From Atrichornis clamosus (taxonomy: Eukaryota > Chordata > Aves > Passeriformes > Menuridae), in NCBI GenBank assembly GCA_013400975.1, contig WBMZ01002668.1:1-64000 (forward strand): a DNA stretch of 64,000 bases, in the 5' to 3' direction. The notes below the pieces were generated by a model. The model searched no databases. It was not told the origin of the DNA and was given only the letters and a program-made list of their open reading frames with translations. Both the position numbers and the translations under genes were made by a program. Positions 13,026 through 24,286 of the stretch are shown here, piece after piece (the first letter of the stretch is position 1; every line of letters begins with the position of its first letter).

Positions 13026-15114
13026 CGTGTTGAATGTGTGGAGGTAATTTGGACCCCGTTGCGTCTCATTTGCCTAATGACTTGTTCCTCCAGGGGGCAG
13101 CTTTTGCTGCTGAATCATAAATGCCGCACAACTCCTTGGATTCTTCGCTGCTACTGCAGCTTATTCTTACTGGATACCAGGACAAACCAGTGGTTTCTTT
13201 TGAAAGACCTGCATTCAACAAATGTAGGTAGCAAGTGAATAGCTCCTAAACTGTCCTTTAGGCACAAGATGTTTGTGCTCACGCGAGCAGGGCCAGCAGG
13301 GACAGAAATTGCTTGTACTGGTGAGGACTTTCTGGGCCTGGCTTTGCACTGTGATTTCACAAATGCACACTGGGGTGGAGAGGGGGACACGAGGATCTGC
13401 GTAATGGCCAGGCAGACCTGTGCTCTGACCCGCAGGAAGTGCAAGGTGTCCCTGCAGAGGGTAGGAAGGGATGGGCAGGAAAATGGCAGTGGCTCTTCCC
13501 CTTTTCCCCATCAGCATAAGGAAAGGCCAGAGACAGGGGAAGAGAAATGGATGATGTTTCACAATCTCGCTCCTTGTTGCCATGCCATTGTCTGGGTTAC
13601 AACTTCTCCTGCCCAAAATGTCACACATCACCCAATTTCTGCAGTAAAATAATGAGCAGCTTTGTAAACTGGATCCTGTGGTCAGCTGGGCTTTAAATCA
13701 AGTCAAACATTCAAAGTAATGATTTGAAATGCCAAGTGTGACCTGCCAGGACTGCAGCCTCTGTGGTGCAATGCCTGGTTGTCCTTACTGTCCTGTGTGA
13801 GCACAGCTCCGTCCTGCCACTGAAGCCCATGCAAATTTTGCTCTCATGTCAGGATCCAAGTCACGAGAGACCTGAGGAAGCGTATTGCAATGTCACTGCC
13901 ACTCCTGTTGCTAACATAATGTAGGTGTTGCTCTGGGTGATGGGATGGTCTCGGTAGGAGGGTGGAGCAGCTGCCCTCCCCTCTCCTGGCACTACTGCCC
14001 AGCAGGCTGAGGACTTAGGGAAGACTTCCCAAATACATTTTTATTTCTTGCTGAGCTGTCACTGTGTTCATAAGCAAGACAGACTCAGCCATTAACTACA
14101 CAGGCTTTAAAATACAAATTTGGAAAGCCTGGTGTAAATATAATCATTAGAAATGCAGTTGCTGTTGCCAAACAACACAGATGAGGCTTGAGTTGGTGTT
14201 GTCAATTTTTAAAAGTGGACATATAGTATGGTAAGTGGTAATGACTTACAGTGGTGATTAGCTCCTTACGAAAGTCGAAGAACTTGCTGACTAATAAAGA
14301 ATTTAAGCCTGAAGGTTCCTTGAGCCAAACCAGTTTGATGAATATATTTACTGCGTTTTTCATCTAGACAAAAATTTCTTGTATGTCACTTTTCACTGTA
14401 ATTGACAGTAGGCCTTGCAAAAACAAGTAACTATTTAAAAGGCATCAGGAAACATTTCCTTTCTGAAAGCTCTTTGAAATCCCAAACCTGTAACAGAATT
14501 TATTTGTATGTTGTCTGGTAGCTAAAAATAAATGAACTGTAAATCAAGACAGAGCAACTGTTCAACTATCTTTCCTTACTGACAAAGTTGTAAATTTGTT
14601 GCTTCCTTTGCTGCAAATGGAAGAATTTAATCAAAACCAGAGATTAGACCACAGGTTGAGATGGGTATTTGTTCCCAGCACTGTGTTTATACTTGCAGAT
14701 GTAGAGATATTTAATACTAAAATACAGACTGTTGAAAACCCATTGGCTATGTTCAGTGAGCTGCTGTCAAACTTCACAAGAGCAAAAAGTGTTTTTCAGA
14801 CTGCAGAAAGTAGCAAAGGTAACTGAAACCACACATTTGACTTTTCTTTGTAGTTTACTAGATGCTATTAATTTTTTCTCACTCTGCAGTGACATACGGG
14901 ATTGTATAGTCATCGTGATTTCAGCTGAGTTGCATCTGTTCTCTTCAGGACAGATTTGAGTAGAAACAAATAGGATCCAAAAAATAGCATCAGGAGAAGC
15001 CACAGGGAAAAAAGCACCATGGCATTGTTAAGAATTGCTAAGTATCAGTTCTTCAAGGGAAAAAAAAAAGAGGAAGGAAAAGAGAAATCCACCTGAGAAC
15101 CTGAGCCTGAGTAA
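13026..15114. other. Intergenic, no gene recognised
   Basis: Non-repetitive sequence downstream of SERTM1. A moderately GC-rich part (13040-13650) carries overlapping open frames of about 100-140 codons on both strands. None resembles a known protein, and the mirrored openness suggests composition rather than coding. Two short splice-flanked open segments on the minus strand (14.25 and 14.6 kb) are described as a finding. Confidence 0.5.
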
Positions 15115-15301
15115 ACTTGAGATCTCTGGAACAGGCTTCCTAGAGAGGTGGTCAACGACCCAAGCCTGTCAGTGTTTAAAAGGTGCTTGGACAATGCCCT
15201 TAACAATATGCTTTATCTTTTGGTCAGCCCTGGAGTGGTCAGGCAGTTGGACTAGATGATCACTGCAGGTACCTTCCAACTGAAAATATTCCATTCTATT
15301 C
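15115..15301 (+). mobile_element. CR1 LINE, 3' tail fragment
   Basis: A typical avian CR1 3' region: CTCTGGAACAGGCTTCCTAG, then GTCAGTGTTTAAAAGGTGCTT, then GTTGGACTAGATGATC near 15248, ending in CATTCTATTC at 15301. Sense orientation. Only the untranslated tail remains, as is usual for 5'-truncated CR1 copies. Several substitutions from the familiar form suggest an old copy. Confidence 0.85.
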
Positions 15302-15339
15302 AAACTAAAGTTACAGGGACTATTTTTTCCGTGTTCAGT

Positions 15340-15766
15340 CCTGGATTCTCCAGTAGAAGAGAGACATGGAGATACTGCAGTGAGCCCAGCTCAGGCTTAC
15401 TAAGATGATTGAGGGCCTGGAGCATCTCTCATATGAGGAGAGGCTGAGAGAGCTGGGACTGTTTAGTCTAGATGAGGCTTAGAAGGATCTCATTGAGGTA
15501 TATAAATACCTCATGGGAGGGAGGAAGAAGAGGGAACCAGGGTTTTCTCAGTGGTGCCCAGTGACAAGAGGCTATAGGCAGAAACTGAAACACATGAGAT
15601 TCCACCTGATCACAAGAAAATATTTTGCTGGGAGGGTAGCCAAACGCTAGTACAGGTTACCCAGGGAGGCTGTGGCATCTCCATGTGTTGACCTGCCTGC
15701 AGCTGACCCTGCTTTGAGCGAGAGGGCTGGACCAGATAATCCTCTGTCCATGCTGTGATTCTGTGG
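15340..15766 (+). mobile_element. CR1 LINE fragment, second copy directly downstream
   Basis: Contains the hallmark blocks GAGGAGAGGCTGAGAGAGCT (near 15440), TATAAATACCTCATGGGAGG (near 15500), CAGTGGTGCCCAGTGACAAG and CAGGTTACCCAGGGAGGCTG, and ends GTGATTCTGTG at about 15766. It has the same orientation as the copy at 15115-15301 and belongs to a different CR1 subtype. The segment before GGCTGGACCAGATAATC is shortened, implying an internal deletion. Confidence 0.9.
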
Positions 15767-18700
15767 TTCATGTCAGTGAAAAAACTCGGAGGCTTTTGGC
15801 TCACTGCCTCCTCCTGATGTGTTTTCTCCTCCCTGGGGCTGAGTAAGCAATATCTTTACTAGGAGGTGATTAGTTCAATAATTTGTTACTAAAGACCTGC
15901 TCTGCTCCCCCTACTCCCTACAGCCACATACTTTTCCAGCTTTTCCACTGCATTTTTGTGGTGTGGGTTCACATTTCACGGTCAGCTTTTGCTCTGAGCC
16001 CTTTTTGGTTTTACTAAGCCCTCTACCTCAAGCACTGCTGTTAGCTTTGGTGATATATGACTCCAAGACTGCCTGGCATCAGGTAGTTCCAAAGTATACT
16101 TGGAAGTCTATAGAAAAAGAAAACATTAATAAAGCATGGATGAGGAAAGACCAAAAGGAGTTTCTGGGACACACAGAAAAATTATCTTTCTTTAGTTCAA
16201 CAAATGTGGTCCATTTAAGCATATTTAATCAAAGAGCACCTGCTGAGGGCTGTAGCAGCCTCTTTATATAAGACTGTTGTGCACTGCTGGTCACCTTGGC
16301 CCTACTCTCAAGTTAGCCCATCATGTTTATCTGTCCTCAACATTACCACATTATTCCCATCCTGAAACTGTGTCAGCTTTTCACTTAGCAGTTCTTCAAC
16401 TCTGTGGAGAGTGTATTCCACTGCAATTATTTTCTGCATTCAGCCGTTCTCTATCTGCCAGCTCACTGAAAGGTTTGACTCTGTAAGCTGAAAGTCTTGT
16501 CTGGATTTCCTACAAATGCCTTCTAACCTGGCAACAAGTCTTACTCCTCTTCCATGCAGCTTGTTTGCCCTCCTCTCTCTGTCTAACCCCATGATAGCCT
16601 GGCGAGACCAAATCCCCATGGAGCATCGTGCTCCACTGAGCTTTTTTCCTTCAGCATCTTTTTTTTTTCGTGAGAGCACTGGCAAAGACATCTGCCTGGG
16701 AAGGTTATTTACGGGGTCCATATACCTCCCATTCTTGTTGATAGGCCTGTTTCCGCTGCATCTGTTACGGCTGTCTAAGGAGACATTGTGAATTACAGCC
16801 CAGCTGCTCCCCGGCTGAGCGACCTTTACACGTCCACTGCCCTTCGCAGGCTCCCAGAGACAAGGGCCCCACTCTGTGGCTACAGCAGAGGATTACATGC
16901 CCCAAATGCAGGGCGCAAAAGTAGCCTGAAGGAGCCCCTTTTTTTTTTCTCCAAGAAAAGTGATCTTGCTCTTGCCTATGCCTTCGCATAACCTAGAGCA
17001 GCCCTCAAGCTGCTTTGCACGAAGTGACCGAAGGGATGCCAGGCAGTTTGATGTGCCAGCGGGACCCGCCTGCAGCCGCAGCCCCACGCTCACACCGCAG
17101 CTCCAGAAAGCTCCTGCCTCACTCATGCTGCCTGTAAATGAGGTGGCCCAAACTGGCCCAGATGCTGCCCCAGGCTGGGGCTTGGCCAAGGACACTTTCC
17201 AGATGCCAGATGAAGGTGTTTCCACAGCTCCTCCCAGCGCTGCGCTTTGGAGGTAAAAGCAGCATCAACCCCCTGTGTATTCACCTCCAAGGCCGGGTAA
17301 GCACATTAGTGTAATCATGGCAATCACCATGCAGGTGACAGCGAGGCAGGGCCAGGTGAGATGAGCTATTTTTCACTTCTGTTTTCTTTGGTTTAGATCA
17401 GTGGGAGCTGATCACCCACTGTAAATCTCAGACTGGCTGCTGGCTAGAAGGCTATCAACATGTATAAGATCTCCAGGTGCCTTCAGGAAATTGGACTGGG
17501 TTCCTTTGCATGGTTTCACTTCACCTTCTGTCCTTATGGACAGCAGCATAATGGCTGCATTTGTTTCAGTGGCAAAAGATGCAGCTTTAATAAAATAAAC
17601 ATCTTCATGTTTAGAAGAGATAAAATGAACATCTTCAGATAAAAATTCAGAAGAAAAAATATACTTTTAAAAAAGTGTAATCTAATGTATACCTTTTTTC
17701 AAACAAACTTAGAAAGTTTCCTTTGTAAAACTACTTTTTTTTGCCAAAATGTCTATTTCTAAAGAGTAAAGCTATTTGATAGAATTGTTAATAATGGAGC
17801 ATTTTATTCCAGCTGTGCTGACATAAGTATTTTTGCCCACAGATTTTTCTAGGTAAGACATTCTACTATTTAAGGGGTCATAAAATTACTCTACCCAATT
17901 ATTTCTCTGCCTTATCCTCAATAAATGAGTATAGGTGTCTGTCAGAGCGTTTTTGCCACACACAGTTAATGTTGAAGCTGCCCTTCTAATACGGCATGCT
18001 GATTTGGTTATACAGACCAGGTCCTAGAGCACAGTTACATCTCTTTGTTTGTTTGTCTGTCATTCAGTATTACTGGTTAAGTATAAGATGGAGATTAAGC
18101 TGTCGGTTAATGAATTGTGCCCTCGCTGCCCCTTCAGCACAGGAATCAGTTTGTCATTTGTCTTAGAATATTAGTTACAGCCCATAAATCATTTGCATGG
18201 CTTTATCTGGAACCTGAGCTCAGCAGTTGCTGACAAGTAAGAAATAAGTGTAAAGGACATATTTATGTCAGAGATTCCCTGTGTGGTTTGCTCCGGGCAA
18301 ATCCTGCTCCAGCTCCCTGGATGCTGCTACAAAACTGGGAGCTGTGTGTCAGGGGTTGTCTGCCAAGGTACCCCTCCCTTTTTCCAAACAGCTTCATCAG
18401 GATGCAGAGGATGAAACTTATTAAACCAGGACAAGCTGAAACACCTGCCAGGAAAAAGGAACGATGATGCAAAGGCACTCAGAAAGAACAGAAGCATGAC
18501 AGGGAGCGAAGGAGATGCAGCCTGAAAAACATGCAAATGGATGTGTCTGGGGCTGGAGTAAACTGGGAAAGGACCACTGGTGGCTGGAGAGAAAAGTGGC
18601 AGCAGTGACAGAAAAGTGTCTTCTGGTGAGAGGGGGTGATGAGTTAGGCACAAGTAGGCAAAATTGCAGAAAAAGGGTAAGTAAGGCTACCATGCCTCGC

Positions 18701-21700
18701 AGGACACACAGAACCACAAAGGGACAGGTAATGGGCAGAGAGAAAATGAGGTTTATGTCTGGGAAAGTAACTTCACTGGCCCACACATGGGAAGTTTTAC
18801 CCTAGCCCCAGTCACACACTCCCCTCCTGCTGCAGCTCTGGCTGTTGCTGCTCTGCTCCTGAATCCTTTGCTTCTGGCGAAGCAGTTCCTGCACAGGGCA
18901 TATGAGAGTCCTACTTTTTCCCTTACTCTGGTGCTTTTTTTGGTCTCTCTTTGCATATGAAGACTCCAAAGAATTGCTCAATAAACTGCACTTCATCTGG
19001 GATATCACAGAAAGGCTATCCCAGGCTGTCATGATGCCTCTTTGCACAGCCTGGGCTGCTGGGCAGGATTTGGACTGGCACCTCCTCATCTGGAGACACT
19101 GAGCTGGTGTTTCCTGTCCTGCCACCTGTCAGTGCCACAGCTCTTGTGTTATGGAGGACACTTCAACACATGTGGAACTAACTGCTCTTCAAAACTGTTT
19201 TTTACACCTCCAGAGCAGGCTTTTTGGTGAGAAATCCCTCTATCCGCACAGTAATTTTGCATGGTATTGCAACACTGTTGAAAAATCCATAGGACTATGC
19301 CTAATTTCTATAGTAAGAAGTCTGAGGAATGAATAGCACACATCCACACATTTTCAGTTCCTTTAAAATTTAGAGAAGTTGCTTCATGGTTTTCAGTTTC
19401 CATTCATGCTTTAAGAGGTTGGTTTTATTCAGAAATTAACTCCTGAGTGAACACGTCATTGCAACTCTGCAGGAATAGCTTTCCTTCATTAACTTTTCTA
19501 TATTTGAGAACCTTGCAAATACACTATTTCAGTTTATGGTCTTGTGTTATATTCCTGAAAAAATGTCTAAATTTGCCGTTTCAGCCATCACTATGAAAAC
19601 AAGTGCTTGTGGGGAAAAAGGGTAACCCTAATGTCTGCTCCTAATGGTGAGTTAAAGGTTGGGTTAGATTTGCCAGACAATTTTGTTAGAACCAGATGGT
19701 CCAGATTTCACGGTGTTTGTTGTAAGACACTGCCAGTCCTGCTGATGACAAGTGAGGGGGAAGTCTGTGCTTCACAGTGGGTGAGGTGAGATCCTGTGGC
19801 CCCATCCTACTCCAGAAGGGGTATCAAGTACACAGGTTCCCTCCCACACTGCCACACTGTCTCACATCATCTGCTCCTGCACAGGCTGGTGGCCCAGGGC
19901 GGACCTGGTTGTTGCACAGGTGCCCTGGAAGGATCATACCCAGGATTCTGGTTTGGGCAAGTCCACACTGCACGTTTGGTGGGCTCTGTGACTCCAGCAA
20001 CCTCCTAAATAAACTCCTCACAGTGCCATAGGTGTGTTTTCTGGCTCCACGTTTTAAAAGAGCAAACCCAGTGAAGGGTCCCTTTAGCAAGTATTATACA
20101 CCCTTGCCTAATCTCCATTCTCAGCTACTGATTTAGGGCCAGCAAAGTTGTTCTGGAGACACAAAAGCAACTACAAGAGAAATGTATGGTTTCCCATGAC
20201 TGCACCTGCACCACATTTCTGCCAGCCCAATTGCAGTCTTTGAGTGCTTTTCAGTGGTTGTTGGAATGTAGAGTCAAACGTTACTGACTAAAAGACTCTG
20301 TCACCTTCTTGAGTCTGTATTATATCATCTAGGATGCAGAGATTTCTTCTGGTTTCCATATCATAAAAACTGCAACTTATTGTCACAGACAGATAAAAAT
20401 GTGAAGTCATTGATGCACACATTATCTGGCCTCAGCAGCTCAAGCTACATGTGTGCACTGAAAAGGGACCTGCAGCCCGATGCAAAAAAAAAAAAACTTC
20501 AAGGAAAAAAAATTGGTAAAAGTTTTAGAAATGTATTAGAAAACATTGTAACCCATTTTTAAGGTAAAGAAGATTGGGCTGGCAGATTTATAATTGCTTA
20601 GATCTACTGAGAATTCAGAACAAGGCAAGCTGTTTGACCAAAGGCATTTTTTAGTGTCTAACTCATCAGTATTCATTAAGTGGAAATGGAGGCTGCTGTG
20701 ATGAAGAAGAATATCAGATATAGTAACTTGAAGTTTGGCAAGATCAAAAGCAATTATTTGGGTACTACAATCAGAGTGCTTCAGCTGAAGTAGAAGAGAA
20801 GGCAGGAAAAAAAATTACTTTGCATGATTTTGCATTACAGAAAATGATTATAATTTTGTAATAAAAGGAATTTTGCAGAGAGAGAGAGAAAGTGTAAAAA
20901 TCATCAAGACAGACAGACTGACCTTTGCTCAGCTTGGGTGCTCCTATCCTTTGTCATCTGGATTTTTTCAAAGTGGTTCTCAAAAAGGCATAACTCTGCT
21001 GATGCTCCCTCCCATGCCCTAGTCAATCTGAGTAGCTGTCCTCTTAAAGTAACCCTGCTGGGATGGTCTTCTGAGATGGTCTTTGGATTTCTTCCCCAAA
21101 GATGGATCCCAGGAGAGGAAAAAGTGAAAAGCAAAAACCAAGGAAGTTTTAATGAGAATAAAATTGGATATATAAATAAATAGGTATACAAATAAATAAA
21201 TAGAGAACAAGCAAAAGAAATGGAAATGATGTGTCAACAGAGAGACAGAAGAGGTGGAAATTCAGTCCAATTCTATCTTAAAAAAAAAAAAAGAAAAGCT
21301 TGCAGAAAGACAAGAGGAAAAAAAATTGTTTTGAGGAAAAATCACCCACCAATTGCTTCCTATTTACAGCTAGAAACCCGCCATGCAAAATAGATAAGTG
21401 GAAGGGTAATTAGGAAAACGGATATGATTAAATGTTTGGGGAGCACGGTATCTTCTCTGACCATGTGTGTTCAGCTGCCACAGGAAATGCGCCAGAGAGG
21501 ACGGAGAAACAGAGCCATCTCTGCAGACCAGGAATAACGGGCAGGTGGACTCTGCCTTCAGTAACTCCAGGATCCATGCGCTCTGAGTGGGATTTGAGCA
21601 AGCAGGATCTGCTCCTCCTCTGTTTCCACCTAACCCCCTCCAGTCATCCTCAGGGACTGTCCTGGCATCCTCAGGTGCCCACGGCCGGTGCGTGCCTCCA

Positions 21701-24241
21701 CTGCCTTCCCTCTCCCCAGCAGCCAGGGTGCTGCAGGAGCTGCTGGGAGACAGTGAGACTCCTGTGAACATCTGCACAGCGCCCTGCTATCAATGCCTTA
21801 AGACAGCATCGTGGTCACCTAAAGTAGTTATCTAGCCTCTCTCTTGCCTGGGAAAAAAAGGGGGTTATATTTTACTTTATGTGGGTTTGTTGTTGCTCTC
21901 TTTAAAGCTAAGGTGTAAAAAATAACTTGGAAAAACAGACCTCACTTGTATCTGAAGATGCTGACTTGTGTTAGACTGGAAATGTCTGCTACTACAAGGA
22001 CTGCAACAAAGGGAGTAACAAAATAAAAGGAGAATGAGAGCAAGGCAAAGAACAGAAATGAGGGACTGACCTTGCCATACATCATCTCAAAGGATCACAG
22101 GATTTACCGTTGTTTTAGTCTATTCTTTTTTCAAATTTAAAATTGTAAAGAAATGATGCTAGAAGCAATCCAGTTGTTCCTCCCACCCCTTCTACTATGC
22201 TCTTAAAGCTAAAGATAACTTACAATTTCTATGCTTAAAACAATGCAGCAGCTTGTGAAACAGGGTAGAAGGCACTGGTTTCAGCAGAAAAAAAATATTA
22301 GATACCTGTTGTGTTTCTAAAGCAAATCATGTGCAGGCACTGGGTAATGTTACAATTGGAACGAGCCTCCAAGCAGCAGAGTCCTGTGCAGATATTTCCT
22401 GTCTTTTCTGTTCACTGAAAAACACAGGTCACAGTTTACTGTCATGGGCTTGATACATTTCTGCCAAAATTATTTGAATTAAATAAATGCCTTTATTAGT
22501 TGAAATGTTTTATTACAACAGTTTTGAAACCAACATTGTTCTCAGAGTGTTTCAAACTATATTTAAAAGTGATTCAGGTATGTCTACTTTAAAATGATAT
22601 ATTCAAATCATGTCTACAGAGATTAACTGATACAGTCTTGTTTAAACTAAAAGTAGATTTAAAAATTTTTTTTCAAAAACAGGATCATTTTTTTGTGAAG
22701 AAAATTTACTTCAGATAGACCTGTGATTATTTTTTTCAATTATTTAATTAATCAAGAAAAAAAGTCAGTTATTTATCAAACCTTAATATAATTTTCTTTT
22801 ATGACTTGATTCTAATGCATGTTTGCACACAGACCTCCTGTTGACCTCAATGGAAGTTACGCATCTAAAGGGAATGCAGAACCAGACTCAGCAGACAAAA
22901 TTAGTGATTTTCTAATTGCTCTAATTGGTGTTTAATTTTTCCGCTGTTTAGAGACCAAGTTACTGACTTTTAAAGGGAAAAAGAAATCTATGCTGGAATG
23001 AGAATGTAATCAGATAAGAAAAATAGTTAACATTATAATAGAGCTCCAGAAACAGCGCAATTGGTAAATGTGAATGTTTCCATTTGAGTTACAAATACCA
23101 CCAATTGCCATTTCCGTTGCCACTTCAACTAATTTGTATTTAGAAAACCACATCCCTGAAAATGTGTAAAACATCTGCCTTGAGAAACAGAGTGTCAATA
23201 ACTAAACAGTGTGTGTCACCATACAGAGACCTTCGGAGCAGTAAAGAGGAAGACTAGATCATTTCCATTATGGATAGGGATGTGAGAGTTGTCCGGATGG
23301 ATCTAATCACATTAGCCATTAATTCGGCCTACATGGGGGGAAACAAGTGACTCAAAAACATCAGCAATAACACAAAGAAAGTATGTTGGTTTTTATTCTG
23401 ATGAAACACGACAGCGACTTCAGCTGGCTCGCCTTGTATGGAGGTGCTTCAGGGACCCTCCTTTTCCCTGTTTTCTTTGAGTTTTCCTAGTTTCTTTGTT
23501 TTTCTTGAAATTACTGCTTATCCTATGTGCATGGCACTCTATGCTAAGCAATCTGAAACCCTCTGGTGCAGGTACTAGGTGTGACTTGGCCTCCCACTGA
23601 TTTACTGAGCCTAGAAAACCTCTGCAGGAAAAACTGCAGTGAAACCGCTGGGTAATTTGACAGCAGTAACACATGCCTATCCACTCTCATGCCACCTTTA
23701 CCAGTGCCCATCACTGGGGATTACTGACTTTGTTTAGCATGCAACACAGGCCTTCTGCTGATAATCGGTAACATCTGCTTTAGATCAAAAGAGTAGGGAA
23801 AAATATTTCTTGCAAGCAGACTCTGCTCATCTTGGTTGTCGGTAGCAAATTTTAAGTGGAGATGGTGTATAACAAAAATCACAGTTGACAAGGGGTATTT
23901 TTAGCTACATACCTCTCATCTGGATATCAATATACAGCACCTCATTTGGGTTTTCAATTTCTATCAGTAATGATTCTCCAAACACCTCCTGAGTCCTGGT
24001 AAATCCAGTGATCTTATCTGATGAGCACGTAATGATAAAAGTCTCCCCAGTTAAACAGGGAAATGCTGTAAATACCATTTTAGGCACTATGTTTGTAGGT
24101 AAGATAAAGATCAGTTAGTTACAACGTTTAAAGGTGGTGCTGTTACTATTCTGAGCCCTTTTCACACTACTATGTACTCTGTTACCATTCACTGGGACTA
24201 TTTAATTTCTTCAGTTCTACAGTAATTTGTATTAAAGATAG

Positions 24242-24242
<1 letters not shown>
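15767..24242. other. Intergenic, no gene recognised
   Basis: Mostly AT-rich unique sequence. A GC-richer patch at about 16800-17250 contains an open frame of about 98 codons on the plus strand with no recognisable motif. Simple AT/TAAA-type repeats lie near 21165-21205, and a poly-A run near 21280. The part around 22470-22800 is very AT-rich. Minus-strand open segments with plausible splice sites near 22.2, 23.1 and 23.9-24.1 kb are discussed as findings. Confidence 0.45.

Positions 24243-24286
<44 letters not shown>
24243..24286 (+). repeat. GATA microsatellite, 11 perfect units
   Basis: An uninterrupted run of 11 GATA tetranucleotides, preceded by imperfect copies from about 24237. A perfect tetranucleotide repeat of this length is likely polymorphic between individuals. 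Confidence 0.97.

Noticed and set aside
13215..13652. Overlapping 127- and 138-codon open frames on opposite strands downstream of SERTM1
   Set aside because: Mirrored openness in a GC-richer patch, no family resemblance, no splice support.
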